64,000 nucleotides of DNA from positions 186,001 to 250,000 of the forward strand of contig OZ253486.1 of the NCBI GenBank assembly GCA_965261925.1, written 5' to 3'. Origin of the DNA: Bin87 sp965261925. Its GTDB lineage: Bacteria > Chloroflexota > Dehalococcoidia > Lucifugimonadales > UBA3495. The position numbers and the translations under genes were made by a program. This document shows positions 47,209 through 54,910 of this stretch, one piece after another (the first letter of the stretch is position 1; each line of letters begins with the position of its first letter). The notes beneath the pieces were generated by a model. That model was not told the DNA's origin and ran no database searches. It saw only the letters and a list, made by a program, of their open reading frames with translations.

Positions 47209-48677
47209 CTCGACTTTGTGCAATCAGGCGGCGTAAGCAAGGGTGTCGAGCATCCTGCGGTATGTTCCGCGCGGAACTTTTATCAATTCAGGGCTGGGCT
47301 CAGACGTGGAAAAATCTTCCTGCTGCGCCCAGATGTGTCGTCTGACCAGACCGATGGCGTCGGCGAAAGTGGGGTTGGTTTTGGCATACCACGCCGTTGA
47401 CCTGGGCGCGATACCACCCTGTTGTTCGTTCAAGACATCCGCCGCCAGCGTCACCACGCTGAACAGGCCAAAGAGTGCGGGTGTGGTACGGGCGATGGCA
47501 CGCTCTGACCACTGGCGCTGGGTTTCCACGCCCAAGTGAGCCCGCAGTTCCTCAAAGGTCACCTCGACCTGCCAACGCAGCATATACCACTGCAGTATCC
47601 GCTGCGGATCGGCCTCGCTGTCGGTGCATAGCAAAGCATAGGGTCCGAGGGGTTCCTCTCCGAGGGGTTCCTCAAGGTGTCTGACGACGACCCAACGCAT
47701 GTGGACCGACGGGTAGCCTCCCCGGTACCACAGCGCCACACCCGAAGTCAGCTCGACCATGGCGGTGCTGCCGTCGGACCCGGTGGCACGGCAGGGGGTC
47801 CATTGGGTAGCTGGGTCGTCCAGCACCGCAGTGGGACTGGGCAGTCGCGCTCCGACCACCCGGGGCCGGCCGATCTGGCCGGGCCGTCGCGGTGGCGCTG
47901 GCTGGTACAGGGACGCGTCTTTACGGAGTTTGGTTATGACGACAATGGGCTTGGACATACTCTGACAATGGAGCAAGAACTCGCGCTTGGCGTAACCGCC
48001 GTCACACACCACCACCAGGTCCCGCTCCGGTAGCCACCGCCGCAGACAGACCAGCATCTGCTGGGCGTAGTCGGTAACCATCTTGTGCCGTCGGCCCTTG
48101 CGCCGGTCGTAGCGGGCCGATGTCGCCAGCGCGGTCAAAAACGGTAGCGCCCAATAGCGTCCCGCCCACCCGATACGTGTCAGCAGCATCAGGCTCACCC
48201 ATTGCAGTCCGGGAGTCATCACCACCTGGTCGTCCGTGGAGCGGACCGCATCCCGGTAGCGTCCCTTGGCCGCAATCTTCCGGCCCCAACGTCGCTCCAC
48301 CGTCTCGTCAATGCCGAAAACCAACGGCTCGTTGGATGAACCCAGGCGCCCAGCCACCAGCAGCAACAGCACCCGGCTCAGTTGCAGCGGCGACCACCTG
48401 GCCCGGTTGAGCACCTGATGGTAGATGGCGAAGTCGCCCTGCTGCCCAATCCCCAGTATGCTCAGAGCGGAGGACACCGTGCGCTTGCCGGGAGACAGGA
48501 TCGCTCCCACCGCCAGGAGTTGGGCTTTCCGCCAGGTCCTGCGGTCAAACAGGTGCTCAAAGGGCAGCAACATGGTTACAATGACTTCGGGCAGGGTGGG
48601 CATATTCGACCTCTTGTGATGATTTGGTCGAGCTTACCCTATTCTTATAATTTATCTAGCTTTTGTACAAAGTCGAG
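47209..48677 (-). mobile_element. IS4/IS701-like element (copy B), complete, nested in copy A
   Basis: Ends CTCGACTTTGTGCAA (47209) and the inverse of CTCGACTTTGTACAA (ending 48677). CCGCCGAAC flanks both sides (47200-47208 and 48678-48686), a 9-bp target duplication. Removing the element rejoins the copy A reading frame. Length is 1,469 bp. Confidence 0.88.
47224..48603 (-). CDS. DDE transposase of the IS4/IS701 superfamily, intact
   Basis: This 459-residue transposase has the first Asp in PLVFGIDETVERRWG, the second in LVVVCDGGYAKREFL and the Glu region LRWQVEVTFEELRAHLGVETQRQWS. The start MPTLPEVIVTMLLPFEHLF at 48603 corresponds to that of copy A. The frame is intact, so this copy is potentially active and is the youngest insertion at this locus. 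Confidence 0.88.
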   Translation of the reverse strand: MPTLPEVIVTMLLPFEHLFDRRTWRKAQLLAVGAILSPGKRTVSSALSILGIGQQGDFAIYHQVLNRARWSPLQLSRVLLLLVAGRLGSSNEPLVFGIDETVERRWGRKIAAKGRYRDAVRSTDDQVVMTPGLQWVSLMLLTRIGWAGRYWALPFLTALATSARYDRRKGRRHKMVTDYAQQMLVCLRRWLPERDLVVVCDGGYAKREFLLHCQSMSKPIVVITKLRKDASLYQPAPPRRPGQIGRPRVVGARLPSPTAVLDDPATQWTPCRATGSDGSTAMVELTSGVALWYRGGYPSVHMRWVVVRHLEEPLGEEPLGPYALLCTDSEADPQRILQWYMLRWQVEVTFEELRAHLGVETQRQWSERAIARTTPALFGLFSVVTLAADVLNEQQGGIAPRSTAWYAKTNPTFADAIGLVRRHIWAQQEDFSTSEPSPELIKVPRGTYRRMLDTLAYAA

Positions 48678-48960
48678 CCGCCGAACCTGACATTCACAAA
48701 CTCCCAGCCAATCTGTACCACAGGTTGGTCGATTCCCTAGGGCGTGTCTTCATTCAGAATCCACACTCTTGAAACACACTCCGTCAGTATGGACGACACA
48801 GCGATTGCGCCACAATTAGCCTTCAGGTAACGGCATCGACACAGATGCGAAAGAGCGGGCACCACACGGTGCCCGCTCTTGTTATCAGTCCGCCAAGCCG
48901 GAAACACAATCCACCACACACAAAAGTTGCCACAACTGGACTGCCCGGGGTAAGATACAG

Positions 48961-49123
48961 GCGACGGTCCGGATTCGAAGCAGGTCCGTCGCCACAGTGA
49001 GGGGAAGGGTTTCGTCCGCCAAGGCGGGCCGGTCCTTCCTCATTGAAAGGATCGGGGCATTTCTGCTCCCGAAACGATGGGCTTTACCTTTGCAGGAGAG
49101 GCCTACCGCTTCCCTTCGCTGTG
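48961..49123 (+). ncRNA. Highly structured RNA candidate (HEARO/omega-RNA-like?)
   Basis: A 15-bp closing stem (48993-49007 with 49109-49123, including two G-U pairs) encloses several hairpins: GTTTCG with CGAAAC; TCCGCC-AA-GGCGGG; a 9-bp stem from CCGGTCCTT with AAGGATCGG; and GGGGCA-TTTC-TGCTCC. A further 8-bp hairpin (GGCGACGG...CCGTCGCC) lies directly 5'. Protein coding is excluded by frame content. The many compensating stems argue for a functional RNA. The architecture reminds me of HEARO RNAs that accompany IscB, but no IscB is present and I cannot confirm it. It ends 61 bp before the 49185 gene, so a cis-regulatory role is also possible. Confidence 0.55.
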
Positions 49124-49184
49124 ATTATACCACGCTTGGTAGAGAGCTTCTCAAGCACACGCTGTCAGTAAAAAGGAGTCCATC

Positions 49185-49730
49185 ATGACGCTCGACATCG
49201 ACGAACAACTCGCTAATTTCCGTGACGCTCGGGCCCTGGTCGTGGAGTCCCTCGACGACATCGACACCAAGATCGCAGCGCTACTCAACGCGAAGAAACT
49301 CCTCTCCGCCAACGTCAAGGTAGCGGTCACCCAATTCAACGGCCAAGAAAACCCCAGCAAGTTCATCCCCACCCAGGCTCACATCATCAACGTCAAACAA
49401 CCGGACGTGGACATATCCAGCATCCGTGGCTGCGCGAGCATACCTGAAGCCATGTTCGCGTGGGCCGACGCCCACGGTGGCGAACTGCTGGGCAAGGAAC
49501 TCGCCAGCGCCATCAGAATAGCTGGCATCAGTAAAGCCAAGAATGACAACAGCGCCGCCGCCACCATCCAGAACTTCGCCGTCAAAGCGTACGCCAAACA
49601 TTGGGAGAAGACCGGTTCGAACCATTTCCGCCGTCTGTATCCAGCTGACGAGGCTCCATCACCGCAATCCACCGTGCCTGATAGACTCGGTGTCGAACGA
49701 CCCTCAGAACACTCACTTGGCGCCGATTAA
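49185..49730 (+). CDS. Unknown protein with coiled coil and HARE-HTH-like domain
   Basis: This 181-residue protein has an N-terminal helical coiled-coil region (LANFRDARALVVESLDDID, AALLNAKKLLSANVKVAV) and a C-terminal winged-helix-like domain (SIPEAMFAWADAHGGELLG, KELASAIRIAGISKAKNDNS, TIQNFAVKAYAKHWEKTGSN, HFRRL). This layout is like HARE-HTH domains, which bind DNA in restriction or modification contexts. The start follows AAAAGGAG. It stands alone between the structured RNA and an IS5 element. Assignment is by fold pattern only. Confidence 0.5.
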   Translation: MTLDIDEQLANFRDARALVVESLDDIDTKIAALLNAKKLLSANVKVAVTQFNGQENPSKFIPTQAHIINVKQPDVDISSIRGCASIPEAMFAWADAHGGELLGKELASAIRIAGISKAKNDNSAAATIQNFAVKAYAKHWEKTGSNHFRRLYPADEAPSPQSTVPDRLGVERPSEHSLGAD

Positions 49731-50007
49731 TCGCACCCGGAATCCATTCCCCGGATGCGGCCCAAATACACCCAAAACTGACACTTTTAGGTTGCGGAGT
49801 ATACGCCAATAAAGTACAATTGTTCGCACGCAAAACACATATTTCGAGGCCGCCAAACAGTCACGCCCAGCGACCCCGATCCACGAAAGCACCACCCGGG
49901 ATCCGTCAAATCCAAGGGGCTTTCGCTTTTGATTCTAGCGGCGCGTGCCGCAAACCTCAACCCCCCGTCAGGGGTTAATGCCAGCGCACGCCAGAACCAG
50001 ACTCGGA

Positions 50008-50040
50008 GTCCCTCCGGTCCCTCGGGTGAACCGGAGGGAC
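50008..50040 (+). promoter_or_regulatory. SD-sequestering hairpin before the IS5 transposase
   Basis: GTCCCTCCGG (50008-50017) pairs perfectly with CCGGAGGGAC (50031-50040). The GGAGGG inside the 3' arm is the ribosome site for the ATG at 50045, so read-through transcripts would be poorly translated. Confidence 0.6.
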
Positions 50041-50044
50041 AATC

Positions 50045-50989
50045 ATGCCTACCCGCTTCCACTTTTCCAAACGCCAGCGCAAAAAGATACTGCCCCTCCT
50101 ACCCGGCAAGGACACCGATCCCGGATACACCGCGCACGACACCCTGCTCGATTTAGAGGCCATGATTACCTACGCACGCGAGGGCCATAGCTGTCGTGGA
50201 CTCGATGAGGACTTCGGCAAATGGGCCACTATCTACCAGCGCATGTACCGATGGATGAAACAGGGCGTGTTCTTCGACCTGTTCGAAGAACTCATCGCGA
50301 AGCAAGGGGTCGGTTCCCTCATCATTGACGGTACCATCGTAGCAGTACATCAAGACGCCACCGGAGCCCACAGGAACCAAGGCGACCCCAGAAGTCAAGC
50401 CATTGGCAAGAGCAGGGGTGGGCGTACCACCAAAATCATCGCCGCTTGTGATGAGAATGGACAGGTTTTCAACATCCTCGTTGTCCCAGGCAACGACAAT
50501 GAAGGCCCTTACACGGCCAATTTCACCCGAGGCATCGACGCCGATCATTTCATCGGCGACAAGGCGTACGACAGCGGCCCATTGCTGGAAGAAATTGCCC
50601 AGCGCGGGACAGAAATAACGGTCCCGCCTCGAAGCAACCGTCTCATACAGCGCACTTACGACAAGGAGAGGTACAAAACGCGGCACCTCATCGAAAACGC
50701 CTTTCAGAAAATGAAGCGTTTTCGCGGGATCGCGACCCGCTACAAAAAAACAGCCCGAATGTACATCGCGCTGATAATCCTGATCCTCATCTACCTGGTC
50801 ACCAAGATAGGCAAAAGCGCCCTTCGCATGGTCGACATCTGGCGACCCAACATGCCCACCGCAGGCCGAGAACTATACGTCCCTGAACACTTGCGCGAAG
50901 AATACGAGCGTTCCCTTTTACAACGGCGGGCGGATTTCGATTGGTTCTCACCGCCAAACCAGTCTGGGTGGAAATCACCCTACTCCTGA
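50045..50989 (+). CDS. IS5-family transposase, single frame
   Basis: This 314-residue IS5/IS427-type transposase has SLIIDGTIVAVHQDATGA (first Asp), HFIGDKAYDSGPL (second Asp) and RHLIENAFQKMKRFRGIATRY (Glu region). A hydrophobic segment (IALIILILIYLV) and about 50 extra C-terminal residues follow the usual end. I could not find its terminal repeats. The composition is somewhat more AT-rich than host genes. The frame is intact. Confidence 0.85.
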   Translation: MPTRFHFSKRQRKKILPLLPGKDTDPGYTAHDTLLDLEAMITYAREGHSCRGLDEDFGKWATIYQRMYRWMKQGVFFDLFEELIAKQGVGSLIIDGTIVAVHQDATGAHRNQGDPRSQAIGKSRGGRTTKIIAACDENGQVFNILVVPGNDNEGPYTANFTRGIDADHFIGDKAYDSGPLLEEIAQRGTEITVPPRSNRLIQRTYDKERYKTRHLIENAFQKMKRFRGIATRYKKTARMYIALIILILIYLVTKIGKSALRMVDIWRPNMPTAGRELYVPEHLREEYERSLLQRRADFDWFSPPNQSGWKSPYS

Positions 50990-51086
50990 ACCGGCCGAAA
51001 CACCCTCCCAATCGAGCTCCTTAGCATCAGCCTGCCTACAGCTGAACAACCACCGAAATGACCGACTCTATGGTAGCCAGAACCAA

Positions 51087-51180
51087 CAAACATCCCTCAT
51101 ACGAAGCACGAGGCCAAAAGGCACCGTCGCTGACCTCAGGACGTTGGGGCACCGAAAACCCGCTTCTCAGGTGATGCTAT
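51087..51180 (+). pseudogene. PD-(D/E)XK nuclease fragment, upstream half-junction
   Basis: Read in frame through GTGATGCTAT and joined to 54591 onwards, the sequence gives VADLRTLGHRKPASQVMLYIY, matching the FDVKTGHESASHVVQVMIYVY of the paralogue at 23038. The first part of the nuclease gene upstream of ~51087 is not recognisable, so the gene was already damaged. Confidence 0.5.
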
Positions 51181-51562
51181 GAGGAAATTTCGCTACTCCG
51201 ATTCCACGGCTGGCGCGTCGGACATTGACCGATTGTCCAACGGATTTCGTAATCGTTCCAAACGCCTGAAATTCCGGGTATTTCCGGTTTCTTGAGGTTC
51301 ACCGGCGTCCGAGAACTTGCCCGGGACGGGCGTTGCGGAGCCGGGCGAAAATCGCCGTATCAGGCTCTGTAACGGGATTTTCGCTTTTCGCGTATAACAT
51401 CCCGACGAATCCCGGAGAGGGCGTCTCCGTGCGTCTGGAGACGCCCCAAGGCCAGGCCATGCCGATATGGCAAATTCTGCCTGTGCAGTCAGGGCCCCGG
51501 ATGCACACCGGCCAATACCCGGGCCCGTCGGCGGCGTGGTCCAAGCCTGCTCAAAACGAGCA

Positions 51563-51700
51563 GTTTTCCTATACGACCCCGACCGCGATCACGACCAGGA
51601 TGCCGCCGTAGGCGAGCCACATGTACCAGCGGGTCCAACGATTTTGGGGTGAGTTAAGTCGTTCATTCTCGTTCATCATCGGTGCGCCTCCTGCGGCACG
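51563..51700 (-). pseudogene. Truncated inverted copy of the 5' end of the 54911 gene
   Basis: The minus strand reads the ribosome site GCAGGAGG, ATG ATG and then NENERLNSPQNRWTRWYMWL, AYGGILVVIAVGVV and a stop, nearly identical to the start of the gene at 54911-55714. Only ~36 codons (the cytoplasmic tail and membrane anchor) are duplicated. Confidence 0.8.
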
Positions 51701-52366
51701 CCGACGGCGCACCCTGTCATCATTATGATGGTAGTGGTGGTGGTGGTGGTGGCGCTAATGATGACGGGCATCGCCGAGGCGTCAATGACCCGTAGACCGT
51801 CTGGGTCGTGACCGTCGCAGTATGGGCGCATTTCGCCCCGTTTTGCAGGTCACTCAACTTCGAAGCCTGAGGGCAACTCGACTCGCAAAGGCCCGATTTT
51901 GGGTAGGTCAGTGGTTTACGGAATCTGTCGCATCCTTGCTCAGATTCCGCCGCAACTACGTTGTAATCCGAGTAGCGAAATTTCCTCCTCTCCTGACAAC
52001 TTCCCTTGACAACCCCCTTGATAACCTCAGTAATCCCGCTCCCTTGCACGTGAAACAGCGACCAGAGCCTGAAGGCCAACTTCAAAGGCGCCATGACCAA
52101 GAGGAGGAGCCATGATGCCTATCAAAGATAGGGAGAACCCGGATGACTGCAAGCGCGCCTGCATACTGCGGGCGAAGGGCCAAGCGGTATCCGGCATCAT
52201 CAAACGCGTTGCCTCCATACAGGTGAGCAACCATGCCGATTAGCATTTCCACGTGTGGGGAGCTTGGGAATAGAGATTACCCCACCCAAGCAGTGAACCT
52301 AGCAGCGAGTAGGATCCGCGCGAATTATCTGCAAGCCCACCTGCGGAACAACTCACAAGAGAGGTT

Positions 52367-53077
52367 ATGATGAAAACCAAGGGTCTATTATTACTGGCAT
52401 CACTGGCGATGATGATCATGTTCACCGGCGTCGTCGCCGCGGAGGGCCCTGTCAAGGAGGTTTATCCCCAGGGCACATCCGAGCAGTCAGGAACGGCAGA
52501 CTGGGCGTCCTTGGACTAGGTCAAAGCCAGAGGCGGCGAAGCCGAAATCTACGAAAGCCGCGAAGACGTTCCTACCGACGTCCTCGAGGGCGATCCCCAT
52601 GGCGCCTCCGCCAGCCCGGACGATTTACCAAGCGCCGTGTCCCGTTCGCAAATGCCCATGGCCGGTTCGCTAACTTCGACAGCCGGGAATTGCACCTACA
52701 GGACCAGGAGCGACGATATCCACCATTCGGGCTCACAGCTTTCAGTCCACGGATGGTGGGAGACAGTTAGTTCCACAGGCTGCCCAAGCAAAGCCGATGT
52801 CAACGTCCAACTCCAGGGGCTGATGTGCCAGTCCTACTGGGGCATTGAAGTCTGCTGGTGGGAAACCATTCAACCAGACGGTGAAGACGACGCGAACCTC
52901 TGGCCAGGTGGAGGTAGTGGCAAGAGAGTAACCGGACGGAGCGACTGCGCTTCGAACATAGGAACTGGATTCCGCAGTGTCGTTGACGTGGACCTCGTCG
53001 GTATATGGGACCCGTCGCAAAAGCTAGAGTCAGCTGGAGAAGAACTCCAATGCCGGCCCCCGGAACCATACTCGTAG
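52367..53077 (+). pseudogene. Secreted protein with in-frame TAG, cargo of the 3.4-kb element
   Basis: The start at 52367/52370 (GAGAGG upstream) encodes a clear signal peptide (KTKGLLLLASLAMMIMFTGVVAA). A TAG at 52517-52519 interrupts after ASLD, and the same frame continues intact for 186 codons (VKARGGEAEIYESRED..., Cys- and Trp-rich C-terminal domain with NCTYRTR, CQSYWGIEVCWWET). A single C-to-T change of a CAG codon would explain the stop. The mature product resembles small secreted Cys-rich proteins but has no family I can name. A good terminator follows. Confidence 0.6.
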
Positions 53078-53096
53078 CCCTCAACCCCTGAATTTC

Positions 53097-53130
53097 GGTC
53101 GGATGCATAACCGTTGCATCCGACCTTGTT
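53097..53130 (+). terminator. Rho-independent terminator after the secreted-protein gene
   Basis: GGTCGGATGCA (53097-53107) pairs with TGCATCCGACC (53115-53125), an 11-bp perfect stem, followed by TTGTT. Confidence 0.75.
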
Positions 53131-53170
53131 ACCCCCGACGCTCCAGATACGCCAGAGGAGGCCCTCTACT

Positions 53171-53956
53171 ATGCATCCGACTTTGGTTCTCCAAGCCTTT
53201 GGGGAACTTTCACCAGACACTGCCAGCGCGGGCGTGGACTCCGTGGAGGAGGACCTCTACAGCGTTTTCAACGCCCGTGCTGAAATGATGGGCTGGTCCA
53301 TGACCAACAGTATGACGACTACGATCGACGGGCGTGGACGGACGACGCGGTCAACAGTAACGCCCCGACCGCCATACCGTCTCCTGTGGGGTATGAACGA
53401 GGCGGAACTGACTCCGGAGGCCAAAGGAGCGCAGATCGGATGGGTACAGGTCGGACTGAAAGATGGTATTGCCAATCCCGCGGTGGTGTTACCTCCACTG
53501 GTCCAGTGCTTCGATGACGCGCTCCGGCGTTTCGGGGCCTTGGAGCTGTCCAGTCTACAGGTGGTAGCATTCGACCTGGAACCAGGACATGGGACGCTGG
53601 AAGACGGCGTTGCCGACAGGGGGACCCCTGGCGAGAATTTCTTCAACCTTGGCTCCAAATCGAAAGTGGAGGCGGTGGTCGCTTTTGACCAGGAGATGTT
53701 CGGCGGTCATACGGTGGCCGACATGCAGTATGTGGGATACGACTGGCAGCCAGTCCCAGTACCTGATGGAGATCAAATCCACTGGCCGGCAGATATGCGG
53801 GGTACCCTGACGCCCTCGGATCTCGGCCTATCGGTCTCGCTGCCAGAGTGGACAGCTGGCAGCGTGGGGCGGGAGCTCGCACTGGTCATACGTGCGACGC
53901 ACGATTTGGCGCAGGATGCCAGGAACTTCGCAGTTCGAATAACCCGTAACGGGTAG
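53171..53956 (+). CDS. Unknown 261-residue protein, cargo of the 3.4-kb element
   Basis: The ATG at 53171 has AGAGGAGG 9 nt upstream; an upstream in-frame ATG at 53114 overlaps the terminator and is less likely. The protein is soluble and mixed alpha-beta, with no signal peptide. Notable stretches are PYRLLWGMNEAELTPEAKGA, LSSLQVVAFDLEPGHGTLED, KVEAVVAFDQEMFGGHTVAD and DLGLSVSLPEWTAGSVGREL. The second half has a beta-sandwich rhythm. I do not recognise the family. It is the only intact gene inside the element. Confidence 0.5.
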   Translation: MHPTLVLQAFGELSPDTASAGVDSVEEDLYSVFNARAEMMGWSMTNSMTTTIDGRGRTTRSTVTPRPPYRLLWGMNEAELTPEAKGAQIGWVQVGLKDGIANPAVVLPPLVQCFDDALRRFGALELSSLQVVAFDLEPGHGTLEDGVADRGTPGENFFNLGSKSKVEAVVAFDQEMFGGHTVADMQYVGYDWQPVPVPDGDQIHWPADMRGTLTPSDLGLSVSLPEWTAGSVGRELALVIRATHDLAQDARNFAVRITRNG

Positions 53957-54580
53957 TTGGCGGAGGCGGAGCATGGTTCCCCGTGCCAGCGCAGGGCATG
54001 GATGGTACTTGATAATTGATACTTATCAAGCGCAATGGGAGGAGAACCGCCGCCCCTATCGCCAGAGGTGGCTACCGCCTCAAGGGCAGCCGGCAGGACA
54101 CCACCTCGGCTTCCCCAGACGAACCGGACGACGCTTAGATCAACGGCAGCTGCGGCCTCACTCAGACCCCCATCGCCTCACCGCCAGTCATAGCCATGAC
54201 GTCAGGCATCATCCAGGTGGTACAACATTCCGCCGCTCCGCTGGCATGTTTTGCCAACGCCTTTGACACCACGACCTGTTCCGACGCAGCCGGCCGCCAC
54301 CGACGACGGGGCGGCTAGTCTTGTTACCAGCGCCAGATGCCAAAATCGTCATAGGCAGAGCGGACTCGCGGTAACTACTGGCGTACTCCAAGTAGCAGTG
54401 TCCTAATCCGGCGCCTCCTAAACGGAGGTCCGCCGCCCGGCGCCTCGGGTGACGAGCGATCTAAACGTCACCGGGACTGACGGTACTACTGTGGTCGGCT
54501 CAACGCAGTGACGAGATTCGTAGAAAGTTTGGCTACTTTCAGCTACTCTCCATCCGAATCTGGAGTAGCGAAATTTTCTC
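53957..54580 (+). other. istB: Right part of the 3.4-kb element, istB scrap and terminal hairpin
   Basis: At ~54069-54137 the frame GYRLKGSRQDTTSASPDEPD is the very C-terminus of IstB, followed by an IS21-type right end (CATCCAGGTGGTAC near 54206). The extreme right end contains GCTACTC...GAGTAGC, which can fold into a hairpin. No other gene is seen. Confidence 0.6.
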
Positions 54581-54841
54581 GTGATGCTATACATCTACGC
54601 CGTGCAACGGGCGCTGCCGCAGTACCGTGACTTCAGGATAGCCGGCGAGATCGTCTATCCGAACCGCACGGTGCGAGTTCTGCAAGGCGGCCTGCCCGCT
54701 TCGTTCATCACCGACCTCGGCGCGTCGTGCTGGCCGTTTCTTGGCTGCCTACGCCAGTTCCATGATGGCCCTGCTGCTGACCGGAAATTCCCGGGATATA
54801 CTCGATATGGCGGTGCAACGCCTACGGGGCACGCGCCGTGA
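54581..54841 (+). pseudogene. PD-(D/E)XK nuclease fragment, downstream half
   Basis: Reads VMLYIYAVQRALPQYRDFRI and AGEIVYPNRTVRVLQG, matching the C-terminal half of the paralogue at 23038-23497, then diverges. The CxxC-type tail is not preserved. Separated from its upstream part by the 3.4-kb element. Confidence 0.65.
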
Positions 54842-54910
54842 CCGTAGCCTAGGGCTCGGTCAAACGACTAGGCCTTTAGTATGGGCCGCCGTCCCGCAGG
54901 AGGCTCCCCG

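Larger units (their letters stand above)
45802..48771 (+). pseudogene. IS4/IS701-like element (copy A) with decayed transposase, split by copy B
   Basis: The left end (CTTTGTACCAAAGCTAGG) is at ~45802. The transposase starts MLTLPDAMLPVLSPFATLF (45878) and is broken by at least three frameshifts and a stop at ~47091, but blocks such as YARYHHVLNRAVWSPLQ, WRYWALPVLT-like and LRWQLEVTSMETRAHLGVE are clear. The coding sequence is interrupted at 47208 by copy B and continues after it (48687-48771, DIHKLPANLYHRLVDSLGRV). Confidence 0.75.
51181..54580. mobile_element. 3,400-bp transposon-like element with inverted repeats and 10-bp target duplication
   Basis: Left end GAGGAAATTTCGCTACTCC (51181) and right end GGAGTAGCGAAATTTTCTC (54580) are inverted repeats extending to ~24 bp with one mismatch and one indel. 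GTGATGCTAT flanks both ends exactly (51171-51180, 54581-54590), and excision restores a continuous nuclease frame. A third end copy, oriented like the right end, lies inside at 51967-51989, defining an 0.8-kb left sub-unit. The contents are a truncated inverted copy of a neighbouring gene, a broken secreted protein, an intact unknown gene and an istB scrap. No transposase is recognisable, so it would move in trans. Confidence 0.8.

Noticed and set aside
48961..48992. Reading the GGATTCGA string as a tmRNA or tRNA T-arm
   Set aside because: The surrounding bases form a different 8-bp hairpin and no acceptor stem or tag frame exists.
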